From the NCBI GenBank assembly GCA_963691835.1, contig OY829383.1:1550001-1614000 (forward strand): a stretch of DNA of 64,000 nucleotides. Reading direction: 5' to 3'. Source of the stretch: G963691835 sp963691835. Its GTDB lineage: Bacteria > Pseudomonadota > Alphaproteobacteria > Thalassobaculales > Thalassobaculaceae. Both the position numbers and the translations under genes were made by a program. The notes under the pieces are model-generated. The model made no database searches and was not told where the DNA came from. It was given only the letters and a program-made list of their open reading frames with translations. The first letter of the stretch is position 1, and each line of letters begins with the position of its first letter. Shown piece after piece: positions 26,294 to 36,171 of this stretch.

Positions 26294-27085
26294 TCAGGCG
26301 TAGACCCACCAGAGGATGAGCCCGCCCAGGGCCAACCGGTAGAGGACGAACGGCAGGAAACTCGCCCGCCGCAGCCACGACATCATCAACGCGATCGCGA
26401 GCAGCGCGGATACAAAGGCCAGTCCTGCAGCGATTGCCGCGTCGATGCCGAGGGCCAGATTGCCGGATTGCCAAAGGTCCATCCCCTCAAGCACGCCCGC
26501 GCCTGCGATGGCGGGGATGCCGAGCAGCAGGGAGAACCGCGCGGCCTCCGCCCGCTCAAACCCGAGCAAGCGGCCGGCGGTCATGGTCACACCGGACCGG
26601 CTCGCACCCGGGATCAGAGCCGTGACCTGGATCAGACCAATCAGAATGGCTGAGCCCGTCGACATATGATCCAGACGCCGGATGGTCATGCCGACCGCGT
26701 CCGCCCCCCAAAGAAGCAAACCGAAGCCGACTGTCGCCCAGCCGATGACTTCCAGGTTCCGGAAGATGTCCGTGGCATCAGCGAGCTTCAGCCCTAGACC
26801 TGCCAGAACCACGGGGATAGAGGCAACGATCACATAATAAGCGAGGTCCGCCCCATCGTTGCGGCGCCCCCCCAACGCCCGTGCGATGCCGCTGAGCATC
26901 CGCCAGATGTCCCGCCATGCCCAGGCGAGGACCGCCACCAGCGTTCCCACATGCACGGCGATGTCGAGGGTTTGCCCTTGATCCTGCCAACCGGTCACAT
27001 GCGGAACCAACGCCAGATGGGCCGACGAGGAGATCGGCAGAAACTCGGTGATCCCCTGCACGACGGCCAGGACGACAAGATGCAT
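26294..27085 (-). CDS. uppP: Undecaprenyl-diphosphatase UppP (BacA)
   Basis: This integral membrane phosphatase recycles undecaprenyl diphosphate for cell-wall and polysaccharide synthesis and gives bacitracin resistance. The product, about 263 residues, is strongly hydrophobic with about eight segments and has both diagnostic motifs: VQGITEFLPISSSAHL near the N-terminus and LIPGASRSGVTMTAG in the middle. ATG 27085 gives the family-typical start; TTG 27112 would add nine residues. The stop lies 21 bases from the pmbA stop. Confidence 0.94.
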   Translation of the reverse strand: MHLVVLAVVQGITEFLPISSSAHLALVPHVTGWQDQGQTLDIAVHVGTLVAVLAWAWRDIWRMLSGIARALGGRRNDGADLAYYVIVASIPVVLAGLGLKLADATDIFRNLEVIGWATVGFGLLLWGADAVGMTIRRLDHMSTGSAILIGLIQVTALIPGASRSGVTMTAGRLLGFERAEAARFSLLLGIPAIAGAGVLEGMDLWQSGNLALGIDAAIAAGLAFVSALLAIALMMSWLRRASFLPFVLYRLALGGLILWWVYA

Positions 27086-27112
27086 CAATGGCAAGGCAGG
27101 AACTCCGGGCAA

Positions 27113-27412
27113 TCCGGACGAAAGGGCGAGACCATCATTATACGGCGCCGTCAGCGCCTTATGTAAGACACCGTTATCATCAACGGCCTTATTGTCTCAA
27201 TTTGCGACTAATTTGTGAATTCATTTGAATAGAAAATTATGTAGTCTGGAGGTCTTGTACGTACACAATCAATATTGTCTCAAATCGGCCCTATTAATGG
27301 AGAATTCTCTGGCATCCTGTTAAGAGTGGGGGTATACGATCCGCCCCGCCGAGCGAGCGGGAACGTTCTGGCGCGCTCAATGCGCGCCCACCGATAACCG
27401 GGGATCCGGACC
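27113..27412. promoter_or_regulatory. AT-rich divergent leader of gltDB with direct repeat and palindrome
   Basis: The 300 bases between uppP and gltD hold no supported gene. Bases 27130-27330 are much richer in AT than the surroundings. An 11-base direct repeat TATTGTCTCAA occurs at 27190-27200 and 27273-27283, and a perfect 10-base palindrome TGTACGTACA lies at 27256-27265. These are candidate regulator sites for gltDB. I could not define a sound -35/-10 pair, and a sigma-54 site was looked for and not found. Confidence 0.45.
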
Positions 27413-28873
27413 ATGACCACCGATCGCATGCTCAAGTTCGTCGGCACAAAGAAGCAGATGCCGTCCAAACGCGTCGCGGAAGAGCGCAGCGCGGACTTCG
27501 GAGAGATCTACGACGAGTTCTCGACCGAAGGTGCTCAGGAGCAGGCAGGCCGGTGTTCTCAGTGCGGGGTGCCGTTCTGCCAGATCCATTGCCCGCTGAA
27601 CAATAACATCCCCGACTGGCTGATGCTCACGGCGGAAGGGCGCCTGCAGGAGGCGTATGAGATCTCCTCGGCGACCAACAACTTCCCGGAGATTTGTGGC
27701 CGCATCTGCCCTCAGGACCGCCTATGCGAGGGTAACTGCGTCATCGAGAAGGGCTTCGAGAGCGTTACCATCGGCTCGGTCGAAAAGTACATCACGGAAA
27801 CGGCGTTCGAGAACGGATGGGTGAAGCCTGTCACTCCGGTCGCGGAGCGGAAGGAGACAATCGGGATCATCGGCGCCGGCCCAGGCGGTCTGGCGGCCGC
27901 CGAAGAGCTTCGCAAGCATGGCTATCAAGTTCACGTCTACGACCGCTACGACCGGGTCGGTGGGCTGATGATCTACGGCATCCCGAACTTCAAGCTGGAG
28001 AAGGAGGTGGTGCTCCGGCGCGAGGCGTTGCTGCGGGACTCCGGCATCCACTTCCACATGAACTTCGAGGTGGGGCGCGACGCGACACTGGCGGAACTGC
28101 GGAAGAAGCATGACGCGGTTCTGATCGCGACCGGCGTCTACAAGGCCCGAGACATCAAGTGCCCGGGCGTGGGCCTCAAGAACGTCGTTGCCGCGTTGGA
28201 TTACCTGACCGCAAGCAACCGGGATGGTCTCGGTGACGACGTCCCCGAGCTCGCAAACGGCTCTCTCGATGCGAAGGGCAAACGCGTCGTTGTGGTTGGC
28301 GGCGGTGACACGGCAATGGACTGTGTCCGCACGGCCGTCCGCCAAGGCGCGGAGGCGGTCACCTGTCTCTACCGCCGGGACCGGGCGAACATGCCGGGCT
28401 CTCAGCGCGAGGTGGCGAACGCTGAGGAAGAGGGCGTTCATTTCGCCTGGCTGGCCGCCCCGGAAGCCTTTGTCGGCGACGACGAGGTCACGGGCGTGCG
28501 CTGCTCGCGCATCCACCTTGGCGTGCCGGATGCAACCGGACGGCAGGTCCCACAGGTGATTGAGGGTGCGAACTTCACCGTCGAGGCGGATCTTGTGATC
28601 AAGGCCCTGGGCTTCGACCCCGAAGACATCCCGACCCTGTTTGACGAGCCGGAACTGAAGGTGTCGCGCTGGGGGACGATCTCCATCAATCACCGAACGA
28701 TGATGTCGAACCTCGACGGCGTCTTCGGAGCCGGCGACATCGTCCGCGGCGCGTCCTTGGTGGTCTGGGCCGTCCGGGACGGACGGGACGCGGCGGACCG
28801 CATCCACGACTACATCAGCGCCAAGGCCGACAAACCGGCTGGAACCGACGCCGGAATGGCGCTCGCTTCCTGA
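27413..28873 (+). CDS. gltD: Glutamate synthase (NADPH) small subunit
   Basis: GltD feeds electrons from NADPH through FAD and iron-sulfur clusters to GltB for glutamate synthesis. The 486-residue protein has the N-terminal 4Fe-4S region with Cys motifs CSQCGVPFCQIHC and CGRICPQDRLCEGNC, an FAD fold (IGIIGAGPGGLAAAEEL), an NADPH fold (RVVVVGGGDTAMDCVRTA) and the C-terminal FAD motif DGVFGAGDIVRGASLV. It starts at ATG 27413 and is followed by gltB after 75 bases, forming a gltD-gltB operon with the small subunit first. The AT-rich leader upstream is the likely control region. Confidence 0.96.
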   Translation: MTTDRMLKFVGTKKQMPSKRVAEERSADFGEIYDEFSTEGAQEQAGRCSQCGVPFCQIHCPLNNNIPDWLMLTAEGRLQEAYEISSATNNFPEICGRICPQDRLCEGNCVIEKGFESVTIGSVEKYITETAFENGWVKPVTPVAERKETIGIIGAGPGGLAAAEELRKHGYQVHVYDRYDRVGGLMIYGIPNFKLEKEVVLRREALLRDSGIHFHMNFEVGRDATLAELRKKHDAVLIATGVYKARDIKCPGVGLKNVVAALDYLTASNRDGLGDDVPELANGSLDAKGKRVVVVGGGDTAMDCVRTAVRQGAEAVTCLYRRDRANMPGSQREVANAEEEGVHFAWLAAPEAFVGDDEVTGVRCSRIHLGVPDATGRQVPQVIEGANFTVEADLVIKALGFDPEDIPTLFDEPELKVSRWGTISINHRTMMSNLDGVFGAGDIVRGASLVVWAVRDGRDAADRIHDYISAKADKPAGTDAGMALAS

Positions 28874-28948
28874 GCCGACACTCGGGGGCTTTGAGCCACG
28901 CTCGCCCCCGCCACGAAGACATCGTGCAACGCACGGAAGGACCGAAAT

Positions 28949-31900
28949 ATGACTGATTTACCGGTGCGCCCGATCGACGGGCAGGAGTTCGCTGACCATT
29001 GGCGGCGCGAATCGGCCCGGCTGGAGCGGGACGGCCTCTACAACCCGGGCGATGAGCATGAGTCCTGCGGCGTCGGCTTTGTCGCATCGGTGGACGGCAC
29101 GCCGCGGCGTGATGTGGTGGTCGCTGGTATCAAGGCGCTGAAGGCCGTGTGGCACCGGGGTGCGGTCGACGCGGACGGTAAGACCGGCGACGGGGCGGGC
29201 ATCCATCTGCAGATCCCCGAAGACTTTTTCGGTGAGCAGATCGAGAACACAGGTCACGGCCTGGATGAGGGCATTCTCGGCGTCGGCATGGTGTTTCTGC
29301 CGCGCACGGATCTCGATGCCCAGGAACGCTGCCGCTGCATCGTGGAGCAGGAAATCCTGGATGCCGGGTGCGCCATCTACGGCTGGCGGCAGGTTCCGGT
29401 GAATGTTGCCGTCATCGGCGAGAAGGCCAACGCGACCCGGCCGGAGATCGAGCAGATCATGTTCTCCGCCCCTGCGGACATCGAGACCTGGGCCGACTAC
29501 GAAACTCTGCTCTACAAAGTCCGGCGCCGGATCGAGCGCGCGGTCCTCGAGGAGCACATCACGGAGTTCTACATCTGCTCCCTGTCCTGCCGGTCCATCA
29601 TCTACAAAGGCATGTTCCTGGCGGAACAGGTCGATGACTTCTATCCCGACCTCAAGGATGAGCGGTTCGTCTCGAACTTCGCCGTCTACCATCAGCGCTA
29701 CTCGACCAACACCTTCCCGACCTGGCGGCTTGCACAGCCGTTCCGGATGATCGCCCACAACGGCGAAATCAATACGGTGAAGGGTTGCGTGAACTGGATG
29801 GCCAGCCACGAGACGCGGATGGCGCATCCCGCGCTGGGCGACGACATCGGCGATGTGAAGCCGGTCATCCAGAGCGGCAGTTCCGACAGCGCCGCACTTG
29901 ACGCGGTGTTCGAGCTCCTGGTGCGCGCCGGCCGCGAGCTGCCGATGGTGAAGACCTTGATGATCCCCGAGGCATGGCGGGACGAAGACCCGATGCCGGA
30001 GGATCAAAAGGATCTCTACGCCTACTGCAACGCGGTGATGGAGCCGTGGGACGGACCGGCCGCCATCGCTGGGTATGGGGGACGTTGGGTGCTCGGCGGA
30101 ATGGACCGGAACGGTCTCCGCCCCATGCGGTACACGTTGACCGAAAGCGGGCTGCTCTATGTCGGCTCCGAGACCGGCATGGTCCGGGTCAAGGAAGCGG
30201 ACGTGATCGAGAAAGGACGGCTCGATCCGGGTCAGATGATCGCCGTCGACCTTCAGGATGGGACGCTCTATCGCGATGCCGAGCTTAAGGCCTATCTCGC
30301 GGCCAGCCAGCCCTTCGGGAAGTGGATCAAGCAAAGCACCAAGATCGATCAGATCATCCGGTCCGACCATGAGGAGACAGCCTGCCTTTCCCGCGACGCG
30401 TTGCGCCGCCGTCAGGTTGTCGCGGGCTGGACGCTGGAGGATATGGAGCTGATCCTCCATCCGATGGCGGAAACCGGTAAGGAAGCCGTCGGCTCCATGG
30501 GCGACGACACGCCGCTGGCGGTTCTGTCCGACCAGTATCGCGGCCTGCACCACTTCTTCCGGCAGAACTTCAGCCAGGTCACGAACCCGCCGATCGACTC
30601 CCTCCGGGAGCGGCGGGTGATGACCCTGCGGACCCGTCTCGGCAACCTCGGCAACATCCTCGATGAGGCGGAGGAGCAATGCGAACACCTGTTGCTTGAA
30701 TCGCCGGTGCTGACCAACGCCGAGTTCACGGCGATGCGTGAGTACATGGGTAAGACGGCGGCCGAGATCGACTGCACCTTCCCCAGCAAGGGTGGGGCAA
30801 CGGCCCTGACCACGGCGATGGATCGCATCTGTCAGGAGGCGGAGGACGCGGTTCGCGGCGGCTGCGAGCACGTGGTGCTGACCGACGAGCATATCTCTGC
30901 CGAGCGCGCGGGAATCCCGATGATTCTGGCGGCCGGTGCCGTGCACTCCCACCTCGTCCGGCAGCAGTTGCGGACCTTCACATCGATCAATGTGCGCGCG
31001 GGCGAGTGCCTGGACGTTCAGTATTTCTGCGTATTGATCGGTGTGGGTGCTACGACCATCAACGCCTACCTCGCCCAGGAGGCGATCGCGGACCGGCATG
31101 CGCGCGGACTGTTTGGGGACATGTCCCTGTCCGACTGCCTGACGAACCACAAGAAGGCGATCCAGGACGGCATCCTCAAGGTCATGTCCAAGATGGGCAT
31201 CTCGGTCCTGTCGTCCTACCGGGGCGGCTACAACTTCGAGGCCGTGGGCCTGTCACGGGCGCTGGTGTCCCGCTTCTTTCCAGGCATGTCGTCCCGAATC
31301 TCGGGCCTCGGCCTGCCGGGCATTCAGGCCAAGATGCTGAAGCAGCACGACCGGGCGTTCGCCCAGGGCGTCGCGGTCCTGCCCGTCGGCGGCATCTACC
31401 GCTTCCGTCAGCGCGGAGAGAGCCATGCTTTCGGCGGCGACATGATCCACGCGCTGCAGCACGCCGTAGCCACCGACAGCTATTACGTCTACCGCAGCTA
31501 CTCCAAGGCGGTGCGGGACCAGAAGCCGAACCAGCTTCGAGACCTTCTGGACTTCCGGCCGGACAAGAAGGAGATCACCCCGGACGAGGTGGAGAGCATC
31601 AACAAGATCCGCCGGCGCCTGGTGGCGCCCGGCATCTCCCTCGGCGCGCTCGGGCCAGAGGCGCATGAGACCCTGTCCATCGCCATGAACCGGATTGGCG
31701 CCAAGTCGGACAGCGGAGAGGGCGGAGAGGATCCGGCCCGGTTCAAGCCGCGGCCGAACGGCGACAATGCGAGTTCTGCCATCAAACAGGTGGCTTCGGG
31801 CCGGTTTGGCGTCACCGCCGAGTACCTGAACAACTGCCGGGAGATCGAGATCAAGGTCGCCCAGGGGGCCAAGCCTGGAGAGGGCGGGCAGCTGCCCGGC

Positions 31901-33502
31901 CTCAAGGTCAACGAGATGATCGCGCGGCTGCGGCATTCTACGCCCGGGGTCACCCTGATCTCCCCGCCGCCGCACCACGATATCTACTCGATCGAGGATC
32001 TGGCCCAGCTCATCTATGACCTCAAGCAGATCAACCCGAAGGCGCGGGTCTGCGTGAAGCTCGTGGCCGCGTCAGGCATTGGCACGATCGCCGCGGGCGT
32101 GGCCAAGGCAAAGGCGGACACGATCCTGATTTCCGGCCATGTGGGCGGGACCGGGGCAAGCCCGCAAACCTCGATCAAGTACGCCGGGGCGCCCTGGGAG
32201 CTCGGCCTGTCGGAAGTGCATCAGGTCCTGACGCTGAACCGGCTGCGGGAGAGTGTGACCCTTCGTGTGGACGGCGGCATCAAGACGGGCCGCGACGTGG
32301 TCATCGCCGCGATGCTGGGGGCCGAGGAATACGGCCTCGGTACGGCCTCGTTGGTGGCCATGGGCTGTATCATGGTGCGTCAGTGCCACTCGAACACCTG
32401 CCCCGTCGGCATCTGCACCCAGGATGAGGGCCTCAGGGAGAAGTTCGAAGGCACGCCGGAGAAGGTGATGAACCTGTTCTCCTTCGTCGCCGAGGAGGTC
32501 CGGGAGATACTGGCGACACTGGGCGCCACGACGCTGGAGGAGATCATCGGCCGCTCCGACCTCCTCGCACAGGTCAGCCGGGGCGATCCCTCTCTGGACG
32601 ATCTGGACCTGAACCCGCTTCTGGTTCGCGCCGACTCCGGCGACCAGAAGGTGGTCAGCACAGTCGTCGGCCGGAACGAGGTGCCGGAAACTCTCGATGC
32701 GCAGATGATCGAGGATGCCGAGCCCGCGCTGGAGAGCGGCGAGAAGATGCAGCTCACCTACAACATCGCCAACACCCAGCGGGCGATCGGCACCAAGCTG
32801 TCGTCGATGATCACCCAGAAGCACGGCATGACGACCCTGCAACCGGGCCAGATCACCGTGCGGCTGCGCGGCTCTGCCGGGCAATCGCTTGGGGCCTTCG
32901 GCGTGCAAGGCCTGAAGCTTGAGGTTTTTGGCGACGCCAATGACTATGTGGGCAAGGGCCTGTCCGGTGGCATGATCACCGTACGGCCGATGACGGCCTC
33001 GAAGTTCGCCAGCAATGAGAACACGATCATCGGCAATACCGTCCTCTACGGGGCGACCGCGGGCCGGTTGTTTGCGGCGGGGCAGGCGGGCGAGCGGTTC
33101 GGCGTCCGGAACTCCGGTGCGGTGGCCGTCGTCGAGGGTTGCGGCTCGAACGGCTGCGAGTACATGACAGGCGGAACCGTCGTTCTTCTGGGCGGTGTCG
33201 GGGACAACTTCGCGGCCGGCATGACGGGCGGCATGGCCTTCGTCTACGACGCCGACGACTCTTTCGAGCGGAAGGTGAACCCGGAGACGGTCATCTGGCA
33301 GCGGATCGAAACGGAGTATTGGGAGCAGCAGCTCCGCCGTCTCGTGACAGAGCATGTGACCGAGACTCAATCCCGCTTCGCCGAGCGTCTCTTGATCGAC
33401 TGGGTGCAAGAGGTTGGGCGGTTCTGGCAAGTCGTGCCGAAGGAAATGATCTCCCGCCTCGCGGAGCCGATCACCCTCGGCGCCCGCGCCCGCCGGGCAT
33501 AG
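28949..33502 (+). CDS. gltB: Glutamate synthase large subunit
   Basis: GltB transfers the amide of glutamine to 2-oxoglutarate. The 1517-residue protein has the four usual regions: an N-terminal class II amidotransferase domain with the catalytic Cys40 in HESCGVGFVAS (so a 39-residue propeptide would be removed), a central domain, the FMN-binding synthase domain with LISGHVGGTGASPQTSIKYAG and the 3Fe-4S cysteines in MVRQCHSNTCPVGICTQ, and a C-terminal GXGXG beta-helix. The ribosome site is an AGGA run upstream of ATG 28949. Long antisense frames across it are GC-driven shadows. Confidence 0.98.
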   Translation: MTDLPVRPIDGQEFADHWRRESARLERDGLYNPGDEHESCGVGFVASVDGTPRRDVVVAGIKALKAVWHRGAVDADGKTGDGAGIHLQIPEDFFGEQIENTGHGLDEGILGVGMVFLPRTDLDAQERCRCIVEQEILDAGCAIYGWRQVPVNVAVIGEKANATRPEIEQIMFSAPADIETWADYETLLYKVRRRIERAVLEEHITEFYICSLSCRSIIYKGMFLAEQVDDFYPDLKDERFVSNFAVYHQRYSTNTFPTWRLAQPFRMIAHNGEINTVKGCVNWMASHETRMAHPALGDDIGDVKPVIQSGSSDSAALDAVFELLVRAGRELPMVKTLMIPEAWRDEDPMPEDQKDLYAYCNAVMEPWDGPAAIAGYGGRWVLGGMDRNGLRPMRYTLTESGLLYVGSETGMVRVKEADVIEKGRLDPGQMIAVDLQDGTLYRDAELKAYLAASQPFGKWIKQSTKIDQIIRSDHEETACLSRDALRRRQVVAGWTLEDMELILHPMAETGKEAVGSMGDDTPLAVLSDQYRGLHHFFRQNFSQVTNPPIDSLRERRVMTLRTRLGNLGNILDEAEEQCEHLLLESPVLTNAEFTAMREYMGKTAAEIDCTFPSKGGATALTTAMDRICQEAEDAVRGGCEHVVLTDEHISAERAGIPMILAAGAVHSHLVRQQLRTFTSINVRAGECLDVQYFCVLIGVGATTINAYLAQEAIADRHARGLFGDMSLSDCLTNHKKAIQDGILKVMSKMGISVLSSYRGGYNFEAVGLSRALVSRFFPGMSSRISGLGLPGIQAKMLKQHDRAFAQGVAVLPVGGIYRFRQRGESHAFGGDMIHALQHAVATDSYYVYRSYSKAVRDQKPNQLRDLLDFRPDKKEITPDEVESINKIRRRLVAPGISLGALGPEAHETLSIAMNRIGAKSDSGEGGEDPARFKPRPNGDNASSAIKQVASGRFGVTAEYLNNCREIEIKVAQGAKPGEGGQLPGLKVNEMIARLRHSTPGVTLISPPPHHDIYSIEDLAQLIYDLKQINPKARVCVKLVAASGIGTIAAGVAKAKADTILISGHVGGTGASPQTSIKYAGAPWELGLSEVHQVLTLNRLRESVTLRVDGGIKTGRDVVIAAMLGAEEYGLGTASLVAMGCIMVRQCHSNTCPVGICTQDEGLREKFEGTPEKVMNLFSFVAEEVREILATLGATTLEEIIGRSDLLAQVSRGDPSLDDLDLNPLLVRADSGDQKVVSTVVGRNEVPETLDAQMIEDAEPALESGEKMQLTYNIANTQRAIGTKLSSMITQKHGMTTLQPGQITVRLRGSAGQSLGAFGVQGLKLEVFGDANDYVGKGLSGGMITVRPMTASKFASNENTIIGNTVLYGATAGRLFAAGQAGERFGVRNSGAVAVVEGCGSNGCEYMTGGTVVLLGGVGDNFAAGMTGGMAFVYDADDSFERKVNPETVIWQRIETEYWEQQLRRLVTEHVTETQSRFAERLLIDWVQEVGRFWQVVPKEMISRLAEPITLGARARRA

Positions 33503-33579
33503 GGGTTACGGGTGGCGGTACCGAGTAGCCACCCTCCCCACACCGCGTTATCGTCCGGGCTCGAAACGGGAGGGGCGAT

Positions 33580-34341
33580 ATGACGGAACGGTTCGATCTC
33601 GGCGGGGTGGTAGCCCTGGTCACGGGGGCGTCTCAAGGTTTGGGCGCGCGGTTCGCGTCCGTTCTGGCCGAGGCGGGGGCCTTCGTCGCCTTGGCGGCGC
33701 GTCAAACCGACAAGACCGCGGCACTCAAGGAAGAGATCGAGCAGGCGGGCGGTACCGCAGCGTCGATCGCGCTCGATGTAACCGACCCGGCATCGGTCGA
33801 AGCGGCGGTGAAAGCGGCGGAAGACACGCTGGGTCCAGTCTCGGTGCTGGTGAACAACGCCGGGATCGCGGTAACCACGCCGTTCCTGGAGATGAGCGTG
33901 GAGGACTACGACAAGGTCCTCGACACCAATCTCAAGGGCTGCTTCCTCGTCGGCCAAGCGGTTGCCCGGCGCATGCGCGACACGGAGACCAAGGGCTCCA
34001 TAATCAACATCGCCTCGGTCCTCGGAACGGAGGTCCTGGGCTCCCTCTCCGCCTATTGCGCCTCGAAAGGTGGGGTTCTGCAGCTCAACAGGGCTATGGC
34101 GCTGGAGCTGTCGCGGTACGGCATCCGGGTAAACGCGATCGCACCGGGCTATATCGAGACGCCGATCAACGCCGACTTCTTCCAGACCAAGGCGGGCGAC
34201 GCGTTGCGAAAGTCGATCCCCCAGCGCCGGATCGGCACGCCGACGGACCTCGACGGCGCTTTGCTTCTGCTGGCGTCCGACGCGTCTCAGTACATGACCG
34301 GCAGCGTCATCACCGTGGATGGAGGCTTTGTGATCAAATGA
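33580..34341 (+). CDS. Short-chain dehydrogenase/reductase (classical SDR)
   Basis: The 253-residue enzyme has the classical SDR layout: cofactor motif VTGASQGLGARF (about residues 14-25), VLVNNAGIA, the active-site Ser in NIASVLG and the pair Tyr-x-x-x-Lys in AYCASKGGV, then NAIAPGYIETPIN and the C-terminal GSVITVDGGF. This is the FabG-like subgroup that oxidises or reduces 3-hydroxy/3-keto substrates, including CoA esters. Its stop overlaps the start of the acyl-CoA dehydrogenase gene by four bases (ATGA), so a role in acyl-CoA breakdown is likely. The exact substrate is not evident. Confidence 0.9.
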   Translation: MTERFDLGGVVALVTGASQGLGARFASVLAEAGAFVALAARQTDKTAALKEEIEQAGGTAASIALDVTDPASVEAAVKAAEDTLGPVSVLVNNAGIAVTTPFLEMSVEDYDKVLDTNLKGCFLVGQAVARRMRDTETKGSIINIASVLGTEVLGSLSAYCASKGGVLQLNRAMALELSRYGIRVNAIAPGYIETPINADFFQTKAGDALRKSIPQRRIGTPTDLDGALLLLASDASQYMTGSVITVDGGFVIK

Positions 34342-36164
34342 GCGAAGACCTGCTGCGCGAGGACGACCTCGCCTTCCAGCTCCACGACGTGCTCAAGGTC
34401 ACGGATATGCTGGCCTACCCCCGGTTCGCCGATCACGACCGGGAGGTGTTCGATCAAGTCCTGGCGAGTGCCCGCTCCATCGCCGAGGAGAAGTTCCGGC
34501 CCCACAATCGCGCCGCCGATCTTGCGGAGCCTTATCTTGAGAATGGCAAGGTGGTGCTCCTGCCCGAGGTGAAGGAGGCACTCGATGCCTTTTTCAGCGC
34601 GGGCTTCGCCGCCGGACATCACGACGCGGAAATCGGCGGCCTTCAGCTTCCGTGGACGATCCAGCAGGCGGCGTTCTCCTACTTCAAGGCCGCGAACATC
34701 TCCAGTATCGCCTATGCATTCCTGACGATCGCCGCCGCAAACCTGCTGCTCGCCCACGGGACGGCCAGCCAGAAACGCCGCTTCCTCGAGCCGATGATGT
34801 CGGGGCGGTTCTTCGGAACCATGATGCTGTCGGAGCCGCACGCTGGCTCCTCGCTCTCCGATGTGCGGACCAAGGCGGTACCGACCGCCGAGGAGGGTGT
34901 CTACCGGATCAGCGGCTCAAAGATGTGGATCTCCGGCGGACAGCAGGAGATGAGCGAGAACATCGTCCACATGGTCCTGGCCCGGATCGAAGGCGCCCCC
35001 GCCGGGGTGAAAGGTCTCTCGCTGTTTGCGATCCCGCGCTATCGCGTCGCCGAGGATGGCAGCATCGGAGCAGATAACGATGTAAGGGTCGCCGGCCTCA
35101 ATCACAAAATGGGCTATCGGGGCACCGTCAACACGGTGATGGCGCTGGGGGAGAACGGAGACTGCCTCGGCGAGATCGTGGGCGAGCCCGGGCGCGGCCT
35201 GGCCGGAATGTTCCATATGATGAACGAGGCGCGGATCGGCGTTTCGCTCGGTGCGGTGATGCTGGCCTATACCGGCTACCGGCACAGCCTGATGTACGCG
35301 CGTGAACGACCGCAGGGCCGTCATCCAGGCGAGAAGGACCCGGCCTCTCCCCAAGTGCCGCTTATCGAACACGCCGACATCCGCAGACTGCTTCTCACAC
35401 AGAAGACGGCGGCCGAGGGCGGGCTGTCGCTTGCTCTCTTTACGGCAAGTCTCATCGACCGGCAGCACAATCACCCGGACGAGGCGGTCCGGGAAGACTC
35501 CCGCCGATTGCTGGATGTCCTGACACCTGTCCTGAAATCCTGGTTCTCCGACCGGGCGCTGGAGGCGAACACCGCCGCGATCCAGATCATGGGAGGCTAC
35601 GGCTATACCCGGGATTACCCGGTCGAACAGTTCTGGCGGGATAACCGGCTGAACCCCATTCACGAAGGCACCAACGGGATCCAGGCGATTGATCTCCTGG
35701 GCCGGAAAGCGGTGATTGAAGGCGGACGCGGCCTGGACCTGCTTCATACGGAAATTGTGGAGACCATCGCGGCAACGCGGGCGCAGACCGAAGACGGCGA
35801 CGGGCGTCTCGCTGCCGAAGCCTTGATGCTGGAAGCCATGACAAGCCGGCACAGGCAGGTCACCGAGAAACTGACAAGCGCGCGGGCTGATATGGGTGAC
35901 CGGGCCGTGCTCGCCAATGCAACGGCGTACATGGAGTTCACGGGGCGGGTGGTCGAGAGCTGGGTCTGGCTCCGTCAGGCTGTGATCGCGCTGAGGCTTC
36001 TCACGGAAGAAGAAGCCGGGGACGAGCGTCGGCATTTTCTGGAAGGGAAGATCCACGCGTGCCGCTGGTACTTCGCCCATGAACTCCCGAGAGCCGGACC
36101 CGTGGCCGATCTCTTGGACCGAATGGACGGCACATCGCTCGCGATGCAGGACGTCTGGTTCTAA
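34338..36164 (+). CDS. Acyl-CoA dehydrogenase, long form with C-terminal extension
   Basis: The 608-residue flavoprotein belongs to the long ACAD branch that includes 3-methylmercaptopropionyl-CoA dehydrogenase. Visible are MMLSEPHAGSSLSDVRT and ISGSKMWISGGQQ (flavin contacts), the IQIMGGYGYTRDYPVEQFWRD segment near residue 415-440 (quoted in part) and the catalytic Glu in PIHEGTNGIQ. A C-terminal region of about 130 residues follows, as in that branch. The gene is translationally coupled to the SDR. A nearby 3-hydroxyacyl-CoA dehydrogenase supports fatty- or branched-acid catabolism; specificity cannot be read. Confidence 0.9.
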   Translation: MSEDLLREDDLAFQLHDVLKVTDMLAYPRFADHDREVFDQVLASARSIAEEKFRPHNRAADLAEPYLENGKVVLLPEVKEALDAFFSAGFAAGHHDAEIGGLQLPWTIQQAAFSYFKAANISSIAYAFLTIAAANLLLAHGTASQKRRFLEPMMSGRFFGTMMLSEPHAGSSLSDVRTKAVPTAEEGVYRISGSKMWISGGQQEMSENIVHMVLARIEGAPAGVKGLSLFAIPRYRVAEDGSIGADNDVRVAGLNHKMGYRGTVNTVMALGENGDCLGEIVGEPGRGLAGMFHMMNEARIGVSLGAVMLAYTGYRHSLMYARERPQGRHPGEKDPASPQVPLIEHADIRRLLLTQKTAAEGGLSLALFTASLIDRQHNHPDEAVREDSRRLLDVLTPVLKSWFSDRALEANTAAIQIMGGYGYTRDYPVEQFWRDNRLNPIHEGTNGIQAIDLLGRKAVIEGGRGLDLLHTEIVETIAATRAQTEDGDGRLAAEALMLEAMTSRHRQVTEKLTSARADMGDRAVLANATAYMEFTGRVVESWVWLRQAVIALRLLTEEEAGDERRHFLEGKIHACRWYFAHELPRAGPVADLLDRMDGTSLAMQDVWF

Positions 36165-36171
36165 GCATCTG

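Noticed and set aside
27300..27412. Sigma-54 promoter before gltD (TGGCAT near 27311)
   Set aside because: The downstream TTGC element at the required spacing is missing.
28958..31150. Minus-strand open frame of 730 codons across gltB
   Set aside because: Antisense shadow of gltB with low-complexity His/Arg/Asp composition and no family signature.
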